From the NCBI GenBank assembly GCA_023264755.1, contig JAHFVB010000181.1, positions 1 to 8,837 on the forward strand: a stretch of DNA of 8,837 nt, in the 5' to 3' direction. Position numbers and translations under genes: made by a program. Below, piece by piece: positions 1-6,163 of the stretch (its first letter is position 1; each line of letters opens with the position of its first letter). Source of the stretch: Mycobacterium sp. (lineage in GTDB: Bacteria > Actinomycetota > Actinomycetes > Mycobacteriales > Mycobacteriaceae). The notes beneath the pieces were generated by a model. The model was not told where the DNA came from, did not search any database, and saw only the letters and a list, made by a program, of their open reading frames with translations.

Positions 1-97
1 GTAGTTCGCGCACCCGGCGCAGCGATGCTTCCTTCTCCATAAAGGCTTGTGCCGTCGACGCGAACAGCAGCCTTTCGGGGGATGCGACCTCACTCAT
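1..97 (-). CDS. Acyl-CoA dehydrogenase, N-terminal fragment (cut by window edge)
   Basis: Reading the minus strand from the ATG at 95-97 gives 32 uninterrupted codons up to the window edge, beginning MSEVASPERLLFASTAQAF. The amphipathic helix with a pattern like LFASTAQAFMEKEA...RRVREL is what I know from the N-terminal helix of actinobacterial FadE-type acyl-CoA dehydrogenases, which catalyse FAD-dependent alpha,beta-dehydrogenation of acyl-CoA. No FAD or catalytic residues are visible because only the start is present. The region before the ATG is purine rich (GGAGCGAAG), a weak ribosome-binding site. The gene lies 87 bp downstream of the amidohydrolase on the same strand, so it may belong to the same catabolic module, although a hairpin stands between them. 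The family call rests on a short stretch and should be read as probable. Confidence 0.68.
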   Translation of the reverse strand, partial: MSEVASPERLLFASTAQAFMEKEASLRRVREL

Positions 98-138
98 GCG
101 CGCTTCGCTCCGCTCTCGCTTGGGCTTTCGCTTCGAAG

Positions 139-173
139 CGAACGTGCGCGCCGGCTTCCAGCGCGCACGTTCG
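139..173 (-). terminator. 13-bp perfect hairpin between amidohydrolase and acyl-CoA dehydrogenase genes
   Basis: The arms CGAACGTGCGCGC (139-151) and GCGCGCACGTTCG (161-173) are perfectly complementary, with a 9-nt loop. The hairpin starts 12 nt past the amidohydrolase stop codon. There is no U-tract after it on either strand, which is common for actinobacterial hairpin terminators. It could instead be an intra-operon structure that lowers transcription or stabilises the upstream mRNA, because the next gene continues in the same direction. A 12-bp palindrome, CGCTTCGAAGCG, abuts it at 129-140. Confidence 0.6.
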
Positions 174-184
174 TCAGCCGGTGG

Positions 185-1414
185 TCAGGCCAGTACGAGT
201 GCGGGCACGTCGGGCTTGTGCACGATCTCGTTGGGCACCTTGAACAAGTCGACCATGTTGCCGCCCATGACCTTTCGGACGCCCTCGGGGTCGAGGCCCT
301 GGCGCTCGAGGTCGTCGACCAGGTTGATCGGATCGGACAATCCCTCGGGATGCGGCCAGTCCGAGCCGAACATGATGCGGTCGATGCCGCACAGTTCGGC
401 CATCTTCTTGAAGTCGTCCTCCCAGAACGGGGCGACGTACACGCATCGCTTGAACGCCTGGATCGGGTCTTCGGGGAACTCGTTGGGCATCTTCATGAAG
501 ACGTCCTTGAATTGGTAGAACAGGTAGGGCACCCAGGATGCGCCGTTCTCGACCGACAAGACGCGCAGGTCCGGGTTGCGGGTCAGGGCGCCGTGGCAGA
601 CCAGGGCGGCCATGGTGTCTTCGATGGGGCGCTTGCCCATCGCGACCATCCGGAACGAGGTGGGCGCGAACGGTTTGAACTCGTCGCCGGGCTCCCAGTC
701 GTTGAGGTACTGGGAGTAGCCGCTGTCGGAGGCGTGCATCGAGACCGGGATGCCGGCCTTGACACAGGCGTCCCAGAACGGGTCGAACTCGGGCAGCCCC
801 AGCGAGCGACTGCCGCGGTAGCCGGGTACCGGAGCGGGCCGGACCAGGACGGTCTTGGCGCCACGCTCCAGACACCATTCGAGTTCTTCGAGGGCGCGGT
901 CGACGACGCCCAAGTTGATGACCGGGGTGGAGAAGATGCGATCCTCGTAGTTGAACTGCCAGGTCTCGTACATCCACTGGTTCAGCGCGTGGACGATGTC
1001 GAGGATCAGGTCGGGATCGTCCTTGAGGCGTTCTTCGACCAGGCTGGCCAACGTCGGGAACATCAGGGTGTAGTCCAGGCCGAGCCCGTCGAGCACCTCG
1101 AGACGGGCCGCTGGATCGCGGAAGGCGGGGATGGCCTTCATCGGCTTGCCCATCACCTCGCGGTAGCTCTTGCCGCCGCTGCCGTGCTTGAAGTAGTCCT
1201 CCTGCGCGCCAGGCCGGGCGACGACCTCGAACGTGGGGTTCGGGATGTAGTCGCTCACCACGTTGCGAACCATGATCTTGGTGCGGCCGCGGACGTCGAT
1301 GTAGTCGATGACGCCCTTGCGGTGATCCGGCAGGAACTGCGTCAGCGCTTCCTTGGGCTCATAGAAGTGATTGTCGGCATCGAACACCGGAAAGGACAGC
1401 TCGCGGCTGGGCAT
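185..1414 (-). CDS. Amidohydrolase-2 family protein (ACMSD-like TIM barrel)
   Basis: This 409-residue protein belongs to the amidohydrolase_2 group, TIM-barrel metalloenzymes that include ACMSD-type decarboxylases and hydrolases, here probably cytosolic. Visible motifs are DADNHFYEP at residues 12-20 (strand-1 metal site), SMHASDSGY near 225-233 with His227, SVENG at 287-291, and GSDWPHPEG at 350-358 with the conserved late Asp352. The first metal motif is D-x-D-x-H rather than the H-x-H seen in ACMSD, so metal binding may differ. The start is well supported: ATG with AGGAGG five bases upstream. It lies downstream of the TetR gene on the same strand, with its own operator-like inverted repeat, and upstream of an acyl-CoA dehydrogenase. 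This suggests a role in breakdown of an aromatic, steroid or fatty acid-like substrate. The substrate and the exact reaction are unknown. Confidence 0.88.
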   Translation of the reverse strand: MPSRELSFPVFDADNHFYEPKEALTQFLPDHRKGVIDYIDVRGRTKIMVRNVVSDYIPNPTFEVVARPGAQEDYFKHGSGGKSYREVMGKPMKAIPAFRDPAARLEVLDGLGLDYTLMFPTLASLVEERLKDDPDLILDIVHALNQWMYETWQFNYEDRIFSTPVINLGVVDRALEELEWCLERGAKTVLVRPAPVPGYRGSRSLGLPEFDPFWDACVKAGIPVSMHASDSGYSQYLNDWEPGDEFKPFAPTSFRMVAMGKRPIEDTMAALVCHGALTRNPDLRVLSVENGASWVPYLFYQFKDVFMKMPNEFPEDPIQAFKRCVYVAPFWEDDFKKMAELCGIDRIMFGSDWPHPEGLSDPINLVDDLERQGLDPEGVRKVMGGNMVDLFKVPNEIVHKPDVPALVLA

Positions 1415-1419
1415 TTCCG

Positions 1420-1425
1420 CCTCCT
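1420..1425 (-). promoter_or_regulatory. Shine-Dalgarno AGGAGG of the amidohydrolase gene
   Basis: The minus strand carries a full AGGAGG five nucleotides before the ATG at 1412-1414, which fixes the start of the amidohydrolase. It is the strongest ribosome-binding site in the window. Confidence 0.8.
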
Positions 1426-1444
1426 GAAGGCTCGTCTGGCTTTG

Positions 1445-1465
1445 CGTGGTAATGACGTTACCACG
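1445..1465. promoter_or_regulatory. Inverted-repeat operator, probable TetR site 1 (amidohydrolase promoter)
   Basis: The arms CGTGGTAA (1445-1452) and TTACCACG (1458-1465) are perfect inverted repeats around a 5-bp centre, TGACG. The site ends 31 bp upstream of the amidohydrolase start. On the minus strand it contains TAACGT (1455-1460), a plausible -10 box that would give a leader of about 33 nt including the AGGAGG. Its 12-bp core AATGACGTTACC (1451-1462) recurs at the start of the nearby TetR gene. Size, symmetry and position fit a TetR-family operator that blocks the promoter when bound; the protein-site pairing is inferred from proximity. Confidence 0.7.
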
Positions 1466-1541
1466 TTGGGTGAAGCGAGGACAGCATGCGCGTGGAAACG
1501 GTTGAGCCTCGCTATCGACGCAGTTCAGCGCCGTGACTCGG

Positions 1542-2165
1542 CTACTTGCGCAGGGCGCGAAGGCAGAACTGGTAGATGTGCTGACCCTCGATGGCGGTGC
1601 CGTTCAGTTCGGCTCCGAGGGAGCGGATTCGCATCGCGCCGAGCGAGGCCTGCATGATGAGCGCCGCCGACCTGTCGACGTCCAACTCGGGATCGAACGA
1701 GCCCTCGGCGATGCCGCGCTCGATGATGTCCTTGATGAGCTCGTGAACCGGGGACAGCACCCTGGCGTACTCGCGCGGCAACGACTCGGCCAGGTGGTCG
1801 TTGTAGAAGGTCAGCCCGCGGTTGATGCTGTCTTGAGTGGACGACGTCGCAGGCGCGCTGACCCGGTCGATCAAGAGCTGCAGGGCCGCGGCGGCTTCGA
1901 GTCCGTCGGTCTCCTGGCGCCACTTGAGCGTCGATTCGGACATGATCCGGTCGATGAGCGCCAGCAGCAGCTCGTCCTTGGTGGAGAAGTGTTGGTAGAA
2001 CGACCGAAGTGAGGTCTTCGAACGTTCGACGACCTCGAGCACGGTGAAGTCCGTCCGCCCGGTTTCGCCCAGGATCGCCAACGCCGATCGCATGAAGCGG
2101 TTCGGCCGGGATTCCTCGTCGGGGGTACCGGCGGCAGGCGACGGTTGCGCACTCGACTTGGCCAC
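1542..2165 (-). CDS. TetR/AcrR-family transcriptional regulator
   Basis: This is a 207-residue TetR-family regulator of typical length. The N-terminal helix-turn-helix spans about residues 37-65, with TDFTVLEVVERSKTSLRSFY followed by QHFSTKDELL, the classic pattern of recognition helix and Tyr/Phe-x-x-Phe. The rest is the helical ligand-binding and dimerisation domain, with no recognisable ligand signature. The chosen GTG at 2163-2165 gives MAKSSAQPSP. The frame stays open further upstream, but that would run antisense through the thioesterase gene. A TAACGT box lies exactly 7 nt before this GTG, and no Shine-Dalgarno sequence is seen, so the mRNA is probably leaderless. An operator-like sequence overlaps both the box and the start codon, which suggests autorepression. 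It is divergent from the thioesterase and upstream of the amidohydrolase, its likely targets; an acyl-CoA ligand is a guess. Confidence 0.9.
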   Translation of the reverse strand: MAKSSAQPSPAAGTPDEESRPNRFMRSALAILGETGRTDFTVLEVVERSKTSLRSFYQHFSTKDELLLALIDRIMSESTLKWRQETDGLEAAAALQLLIDRVSAPATSSTQDSINRGLTFYNDHLAESLPREYARVLSPVHELIKDIIERGIAEGSFDPELDVDRSAALIMQASLGAMRIRSLGAELNGTAIEGQHIYQFCLRALRK

Positions 2166-2183
2166 GAGAATGACGTTACCGTC
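2163..2183. promoter_or_regulatory. Probable TetR site 2, overlapping the regulator's start and -10 box
   Basis: The core AATGACGTTACC (2169-2180) is identical to site 1. Around the same centre the outer arms are only partly symmetric: 5 of 7 positions pair in ACGAGAA versus TTACCGT. On the minus strand TAACGT (2173-2178) sits 7 nt before the regulator's GTG. On the plus strand TACCGT (2177-2182) could be a -10 for the thioesterase, giving a leader of about 64 nt, but this is weak. Binding here would repress tetR and possibly the divergent thioesterase. Confidence 0.62.
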
Positions 2184-2237
2184 TCGGCAGGGCCCGCGCC
2201 GTGGTTGCGGCCGGGGTGTTGTCGTCGAACGAAACCG

Positions 2238-2245
2238 AGAGGTGG
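2238..2245 (+). promoter_or_regulatory. Ribosome-binding site of the thioesterase
   Basis: AGAGGTGG lies 7 nt before the ATG at 2253. It decides between this ATG and longer in-frame starts further upstream, which would overlap the regulator and its operator. Confidence 0.65.
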
Positions 2246-2252
2246 ATTCACC

Positions 2253-3134
2253 ATGACCGTGGAAGCCCCGCAGGGCGAATGGACCGTCGAGGCCCTGCTG
2301 GACCTGTTCGACGTCGAGGCGACGGGCACCGACACGTTCGTCGGGCAGACCGGATTCGCCGGCAAGGACGAGCGTCAGGTGGTCGAAGGCACGCAGGTAC
2401 TGGCTCAGGCGATCGTCGCGGTCGCGAAGCGCTTTCCGCAGAAGTCGGTGCGCTCGGCCCATGCGGTCTTCGCCCGTGCGGTCGTCGTCGGGCCGCCCGT
2501 CGAGCTCGCGATCGACGTGGTAGCCGAGGGCCGCTCGACGGCGACCGCGGTGGTCAACGTCACCCAGAACGGCAAGCGGTGCATCACCGTCACGGCGTTC
2601 ACCGACGTTCCGTCCGCCGACGTGATCCGCCATCACCTTCCACGGCCGGACGTCGTGCCACCCGCCGAGGCGATTCGCTCCGAGATGCCAATGGTGGGAC
2701 GCGAACTGCGGCTCGTCGACGTCGTGGACGTCAACAGTCCCGACGAGGTCGGCCCGCCCGAGTTGTTCGCCTGGTTGCACTACGACCCGATTCCGGCGCG
2801 CACCGACTTGGCCAAGGCGCTCATCGCGTATTTCACTGGGCACCTTGGAATTTCCACCACCATGCGTGCGCACGAAGGCATCGGTACCGCTCAGGCGCAC
2901 CTCACGGTGTCGACGGCGCCGATGACGATTTCGGTCAGCTTTCACGAGCCGTTCGAGTGGGGCGGCTGGCTGCTGTACACCCACGAGAGCACTCAGGTGG
3001 GTGCGGGCATGTCATACGTACGAGGCGCCGTGCACACCGAAGAGGGTGAGCTCATCGCGTCGTTCGCACAGGACGCAATGATCCGACCGCTGCGCACCAC
3101 CGATACCGCCATCGGCACCGAATCCAGGTTGTAG
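2253..3134 (+). CDS. TesB-like acyl-CoA thioesterase (double hotdog)
   Basis: This 293-residue protein has the size and layout of acyl-CoA thioesterase II (TesB), which hydrolyses acyl-CoA to free acid and CoA. The N-terminal hotdog covers about residues 20-120. The C-terminal hotdog covers about 165-280, with the conserved run FHEPFEWGGWLLYTHEST (230-247) followed by VRGAVHTEEGELIAS and AQDAMIR. Gln273 matches the catalytic Gln of E. coli TesB, whereas the catalytic Asp position (AYASD in E. coli) reads AYFTG here, so Gly196 replaces Asp. The Thr position is hard to align. Activity may therefore be altered or the mechanism different. The ATG is preceded by AGAGGTGG at a good distance, and the upstream in-frame extension lacks such a site. 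It is divergent from the TetR gene and probably shares its regulation; it converges on the metallopeptidase gene, 15 bp away. Confidence 0.85.
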   Translation: MTVEAPQGEWTVEALLDLFDVEATGTDTFVGQTGFAGKDERQVVEGTQVLAQAIVAVAKRFPQKSVRSAHAVFARAVVVGPPVELAIDVVAEGRSTATAVVNVTQNGKRCITVTAFTDVPSADVIRHHLPRPDVVPPAEAIRSEMPMVGRELRLVDVVDVNSPDEVGPPELFAWLHYDPIPARTDLAKALIAYFTGHLGISTTMRAHEGIGTAQAHLTVSTAPMTISVSFHEPFEWGGWLLYTHESTQVGAGMSYVRGAVHTEEGELIASFAQDAMIRPLRTTDTAIGTESRL

Positions 3135-3149
3135 CCGCCGCCGAAGCCG

Positions 3150-4046
3150 CTACTCGTGCAGGTCCTGGGCCGCGAACGTGTCGCACTGCTTCGGGTCCCC
3201 GGTCTGGTAACCCTGGGTGAACCAATACTGACGGGCCTTCGACGAGCCGTGGGTCCACGACTCGGGATTGACGCGGCCCGTCGCGGACTTCTGGATGCGG
3301 TCATCGCCCACCGAGGCCGCCGCCGAGAGGGCGTCGGCGATGTCCTTGTCCGACAGCGGTTCGAGGAACGGCACGTCGGTGCCCTCCTGCTTGGTGATGG
3401 CGGCGTAGTGCGCCCACACCCCGGCGTAGCAGTCGGCTTGTAGTTCGGTGCGCACCCCGTTGCCCTGCGCGCCCGTCGCCCCCTGCTGCGCCCGACCGAG
3501 CACACCGAGCAAGTCCTGCACGTGATGGCCGAACTCGTGCGCCACGACGTACTCCTGAGCGAACGGGCCGCCACTGGATCCGTATTGGTCGACGAGCACC
3601 TGGAAGAAGGAGGTGTCGAAGTAGGCGGTCTTGTCGACCGGACAGTAGAACGGGCCCACTTCGGTGGTGGCCGGCCCGCACCCCGTGTTCACCTGCTGGC
3701 TGAACAGCCGCACCTTCGGCCGGGTGTAGCCCTTCAACAATTGCGACCACACGCCGTCCACCGAGTTGCCGGTCGCCACCACGCGGCAATCCACGATGTT
3801 GTTGGCATCCTTGCCCGTCTTGCACTGGCTCAAGTCGAATCCTGGTGCTTCGACGCCCTGGGTGTCGTACTGGCCACCGCCCTGCGGCAGTACCGAACTG
3901 GGGTCGACACCGAGGAAGAGTGCCACCACGACGATGATCAGGCCGCCGAGGCCGCCGCCGATGGCGATGCCACGCCCCCCGCCGCCGCCTCCACCGCTCG
4001 TCGACGTCGTGCTGGTGTCGATCTGCATACCTTCGTTGAAGGTCAT
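3150..4046 (-). CDS. Neutral zinc metallopeptidase, membrane-anchored (Rv2575-like)
   Basis: This 298-residue protein belongs to the putative neutral zinc metallopeptidase family (Pfam Zn_peptidase, KPN_02809 type). A short cytoplasmic start with a Gly run (18-24) precedes one hydrophobic segment, about residues 30-46 (GGGLGGLIIVVVALFLG). The catalytic domain would then lie outside the membrane. The zinc motif HEFGH is at 170-174 and the likely third-ligand motif ELQADC at 201-206. Six cysteines (75, 87, 123, 135, 206, 288) suit disulphides in an exported domain. The start ATG at 4044-4046 is supported by GAAAGGA upstream; a longer in-frame Met exists but has no such site. From memory, M. tuberculosis Rv2575, near aspS, has about this length and the same orientation relative to aspS. 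The physiological substrate is unknown. It converges on the thioesterase gene and is divergent from the esterase gene. Confidence 0.9.
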   Translation of the reverse strand: MTFNEGMQIDTSTTSTSGGGGGGGRGIAIGGGLGGLIIVVVALFLGVDPSSVLPQGGGQYDTQGVEAPGFDLSQCKTGKDANNIVDCRVVATGNSVDGVWSQLLKGYTRPKVRLFSQQVNTGCGPATTEVGPFYCPVDKTAYFDTSFFQVLVDQYGSSGGPFAQEYVVAHEFGHHVQDLLGVLGRAQQGATGAQGNGVRTELQADCYAGVWAHYAAITKQEGTDVPFLEPLSDKDIADALSAAASVGDDRIQKSATGRVNPESWTHGSSKARQYWFTQGYQTGDPKQCDTFAAQDLHE

Positions 4047-4125
4047 CCACGGGTCCTTTCGCAACGACCGGCCGCCTACCGGCAACCGGCCGGGAAGGCT
4101 TGGCGCCAGCCGCGTTCAGCTTCCC

Positions 4126-4131
4126 ACACTA
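4126..4131 (-). promoter_or_regulatory. Possible -10 box of the metallopeptidase gene
   Basis: On the minus strand TAGTGT fits the TAnnnT pattern of mycobacterial -10 boxes. It would start an mRNA with a leader of roughly 70 nt. It overlaps by two bases the better -10 box for the divergent esterase. No clear -35 is visible, so this is tentative. Confidence 0.28.
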
Positions 4132-4135
4132 CGAT
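4130..4135 (+). promoter_or_regulatory. -10 box for a leaderless esterase mRNA
   Basis: TACGAT ends 7 nt before the GTG at 4143-4145, so transcription would begin at or next to the start codon. There is no Shine-Dalgarno sequence before the GTG. This spacing is the usual mark of leaderless genes in mycobacteria. No convincing -35 is seen. Confidence 0.5.
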
Positions 4136-4142
4136 TCAGCCA

Positions 4143-5630
4143 GTGGGCGCCCTGAGGCAAACTGCCGAACAATCGACCGTCGTCAAGACCGCGGCCGGAC
4201 TTCTGCGCGGGGCCACCGAGGGCGGGGTGAACGTGTGGCGCGGCGTCGCCTACGCCGAGCAACCGGTGGAGCGCCGACGGTTCCTGGCGCCGGCGCCGTT
4301 GGAGCCCTGGACGGGTGTCCGCGAGGCCATCGAGCACGGCCCGCTGCCCCCGCAGGGCCGGTCGTTCGTCGGCGGCGGGCGCGACGATCCGAAGGTCCGC
4401 GACGAGGCCTGCCTGACGGTGACGGTGTGGTCGCCCGACGTGACGGGGACGCTGCCGGTGATGGTGTGGATCCCCGGCGGGGCCTTCGTGTACGGGGCGG
4501 GTCAGCTGCAGCTGTACAACGGTTCGAGGTTGGCCGCCAACGGCAACGTCGTCGTGGTCAACGTCACCTACCGGCTGGGGGTATTCGGCGGCTTCGAGCT
4601 CGGGGACCTCGGCCCGGATTTCGACGACAACCTGTGTCTGCGGGATCAGCTTGCCGCGCTGGCCTGGGTGCGCGACAACATCGCGGCCTTCGGAGGGGAC
4701 CCCGAGCAAGTCACGGTGTTCGGGGAATCGGCCGGTGCGACATCGGTTCTGGCGTTGCTGGCCAGCCCGGCCGCCCACGGACTGTTCGGACGAGGGATCG
4801 CGCAGAGCCCGGCGCTGCCGTTGATCGCCGACCGCGAGACGCGGGCCCGGCAGGCGCAGCGCTTCGTGGAACGACTCGGGGTCGGCCTCGACGAGGTCAA
4901 GTCGCTCCCGCAGCGCGCCCTGCGCCGGGCGGCGGGAGCGTTGCAAGCCGAGAGCGCCGCCCAGACCCCGGTGCTCGCGTTCGGACTCACCTACGGCGTC
5001 GACCTGCTGCCGCATCACCCCATCGAGGCGGCCAGGATCGGCGCGGTTTCCGGGGTGCCGCTGATCATCGGCACCAACAGCCACGAGGCCTCGATGTTCG
5101 CCTGGGTCAAGCCGCCGATGCTGCCGACCACCCGGGAAACCGTCGACGCGTACTTCGATCGGACGGCACCGGAGGCCAAGAGTCGGGTGTTGGCGGCCTA
5201 CCCGGGGCATCCCCGCCGGAGCGCGCTCGTCGCCATCGGTTCCGACGTCATGTTCGGCGCCCCGGTGTGGGCGTTCACCGATGCCTACAGTGCGCACGGC
5301 CCGACCTACGCGTATCGCTTCGACCACACCACGTGGACGTTGCGCGCGCTCGGGCTCGGGGCCACCCACGGCAGCGAGATCGTCCACGTGCAGCACAGCT
5401 ATTCGTCCTACCTCGGCCGCAAGCTGCACCCACTGGGCCGCCGGGTGCAACCATCGGTGGGCAAACGAATGCAGCGCACCTGGTTGAACTTCGCCAGGGG
5501 GGAACTGGGCGAGGATTGGCCGCGCTACGACACCGAAGAGCGCCGCACCCGCGTCATCCGCTCGACCCGCGACGACACCGTCGCCGACCCGGACGGCCTC
5601 AGGCGGGCGGTGTGGGAGGGCCTGTACTGA
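4143..5630 (+). CDS. Type-B carboxylesterase
   Basis: This 495-residue alpha/beta-hydrolase of the carboxylesterase type-B family hydrolyses carboxylic esters. The catalytic triad can be placed from motifs: Ser196 in FGESAG (193-198), an acid at Glu315 in GTNSHEASMF, and His409 in GATHGSEI (406-413). The oxyanion hole is PGGAF (111-115). DEACLTVTVWSP (88-98) matches the family's second signature, and TYRLGVFGGF follows at 143-152. I see no signal peptide or lipobox, so it is probably cytosolic. The GTG start at 4143 is preferred because the conserved TAAGLLRG region begins shortly after and a TACGAT box lies 7 nt before it. The frame stays open far upstream, but that lies antisense to the metallopeptidase gene. 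It is of the same general class as mycobacterial LipT, though orthology is not shown. Its 3' end overlaps the convergent SRPBCC gene by 32 bp. Confidence 0.9.
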   Translation: MGALRQTAEQSTVVKTAAGLLRGATEGGVNVWRGVAYAEQPVERRRFLAPAPLEPWTGVREAIEHGPLPPQGRSFVGGGRDDPKVRDEACLTVTVWSPDVTGTLPVMVWIPGGAFVYGAGQLQLYNGSRLAANGNVVVVNVTYRLGVFGGFELGDLGPDFDDNLCLRDQLAALAWVRDNIAAFGGDPEQVTVFGESAGATSVLALLASPAAHGLFGRGIAQSPALPLIADRETRARQAQRFVERLGVGLDEVKSLPQRALRRAAGALQAESAAQTPVLAFGLTYGVDLLPHHPIEAARIGAVSGVPLIIGTNSHEASMFAWVKPPMLPTTRETVDAYFDRTAPEAKSRVLAAYPGHPRRSALVAIGSDVMFGAPVWAFTDAYSAHGPTYAYRFDHTTWTLRALGLGATHGSEIVHVQHSYSSYLGRKLHPLGRRVQPSVGKRMQRTWLNFARGELGEDWPRYDTEERRTRVIRSTRDDTVADPDGLRRAVWEGLY

Positions 5631-6135
5631 CCGCGACCGAGCACCGTTCGTCGGTGTAGCGCCGCAGGTTGTGCAGGAAGCGCTGGAACAGCCAACCCAG
5701 GACGGGCCGCCCGAGCATCATGCCGAACCAGCCGGCCAGGCCGCTGGGCTTCATCGCCATGACCCAGGTGAGTGTGCAGCCGTCGGCCGTCGGCACCACG
5801 CGGTAGTCCTCGGCAAATGCGGAAATGGCGGGCGACGTGCTGCGATTGAAGCGAAATGCCATGTGGGAGTGCGGTTCCCACGCGATGAATTCTTCGTCTC
5901 CGACGATGTTGCCGCGCATCGTGACGGTGCGGGTGGTGCCCACGCCATGCGGTTTCGGGCTGGTCCAGACCACCTTGGTGATCACCGTCGCCCAACGCGG
6001 CCACGACTGCGCGTCGGCCAGCACCTCGAACAGCTGAGCTCCGGTGATGGCGAGGTCGACCGTGCTGACGAACCGGAAGGGTGCCTCGTCGACGAAGGTG
6101 GCCCCAACGGGCTCGCAGGGGTACGTCTTCGCCAT
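5599..6135 (-). CDS. SRPBCC (START/polyketide cyclase-like) family protein
   Basis: This 178-residue protein has the SRPBCC helix-grip layout of polyketide_cyc2 proteins. A first strand and helix, STVDLAITGAQLFEVLADAQ (24-43), leads into SWPRWATVITKVVW. A beta-rich middle (65-128) follows, ending with ADGCTLTWVMAMKP, and a long C-terminal helix, GWFGMM...FLHNLRRYTDE (136-163), would close the hydrophobic pocket. Such proteins bind lipids or other hydrophobic ligands; no catalytic function can be assigned. The ATG at 6133-6135 has no Shine-Dalgarno sequence but has a TATAGT box 8 nt upstream, so the mRNA is probably leaderless or nearly so. It is divergent from aspS; from memory, the small gene Rv2574 occupies a comparable place in M. 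tuberculosis. The last 10 codons and the stop overlap the end of the convergent esterase gene. Confidence 0.82.
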   Translation of the reverse strand: MAKTYPCEPVGATFVDEAPFRFVSTVDLAITGAQLFEVLADAQSWPRWATVITKVVWTSPKPHGVGTTRTVTMRGNIVGDEEFIAWEPHSHMAFRFNRSTSPAISAFAEDYRVVPTADGCTLTWVMAMKPSGLAGWFGMMLGRPVLGWLFQRFLHNLRRYTDERCSVAVSTGPPTPPA

Positions 6136-6143
6136 GGCTGGAC

Positions 6144-6149
6144 ACTATA
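6144..6149 (-). promoter_or_regulatory. -10 box TATAGT for the SRPBCC gene
   Basis: The minus strand reads TATAGT, close to the TATAAT consensus, with its last base 9 nt before the A of the ATG. Transcription would begin about 2-4 nt before the start codon, which fits the lack of a ribosome-binding site. The -35 position is occupied by a palindrome rather than a TTGACA-like box. Confidence 0.6.
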
Positions 6150-6163
6150 GGGGGTGGTGTCTA

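Noticed and set aside
47..1657. Long plus-strand open frame of 536 codons opposite the amidohydrolase
   Set aside because: It is antisense to a well-supported gene with motifs and a strong ribosome-binding site; its translation has no recognisable domain and reflects high GC content.
2166..2984. Upstream extension of the TetR frame to a 480-residue protein
   Set aside because: The extra part is antisense to the thioesterase and has low-complexity Arg/Gly-rich sequence. The GTG at 2163-2165 gives a normal TetR length and has a well-spaced -10 box.
3135..3149. Possible terminator between the thioesterase and metallopeptidase genes
   Set aside because: The gap is only 15 bp of CCG-rich sequence with no inverted repeat worth calling.
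4067..4091. Three ACCGGC units between the metallopeptidase and esterase genes
   Set aside because: They are short, irregularly spaced (11 and 7 bp) and expected in such GC-rich DNA; no clear operator or array could be defended.
3522..4142. N-terminal extension of the esterase by 207 residues
   Set aside because: It runs antisense through the metallopeptidase gene, resembles no known domain, and the carboxylesterase fold is complete from the GTG at 4143.
4116..5450. Minus-strand 444-codon open frame opposite the esterase
   Set aside because: The sense strand encodes a full catalytic triad and family motifs; the antisense product is His/Arg-rich with no family resemblance.
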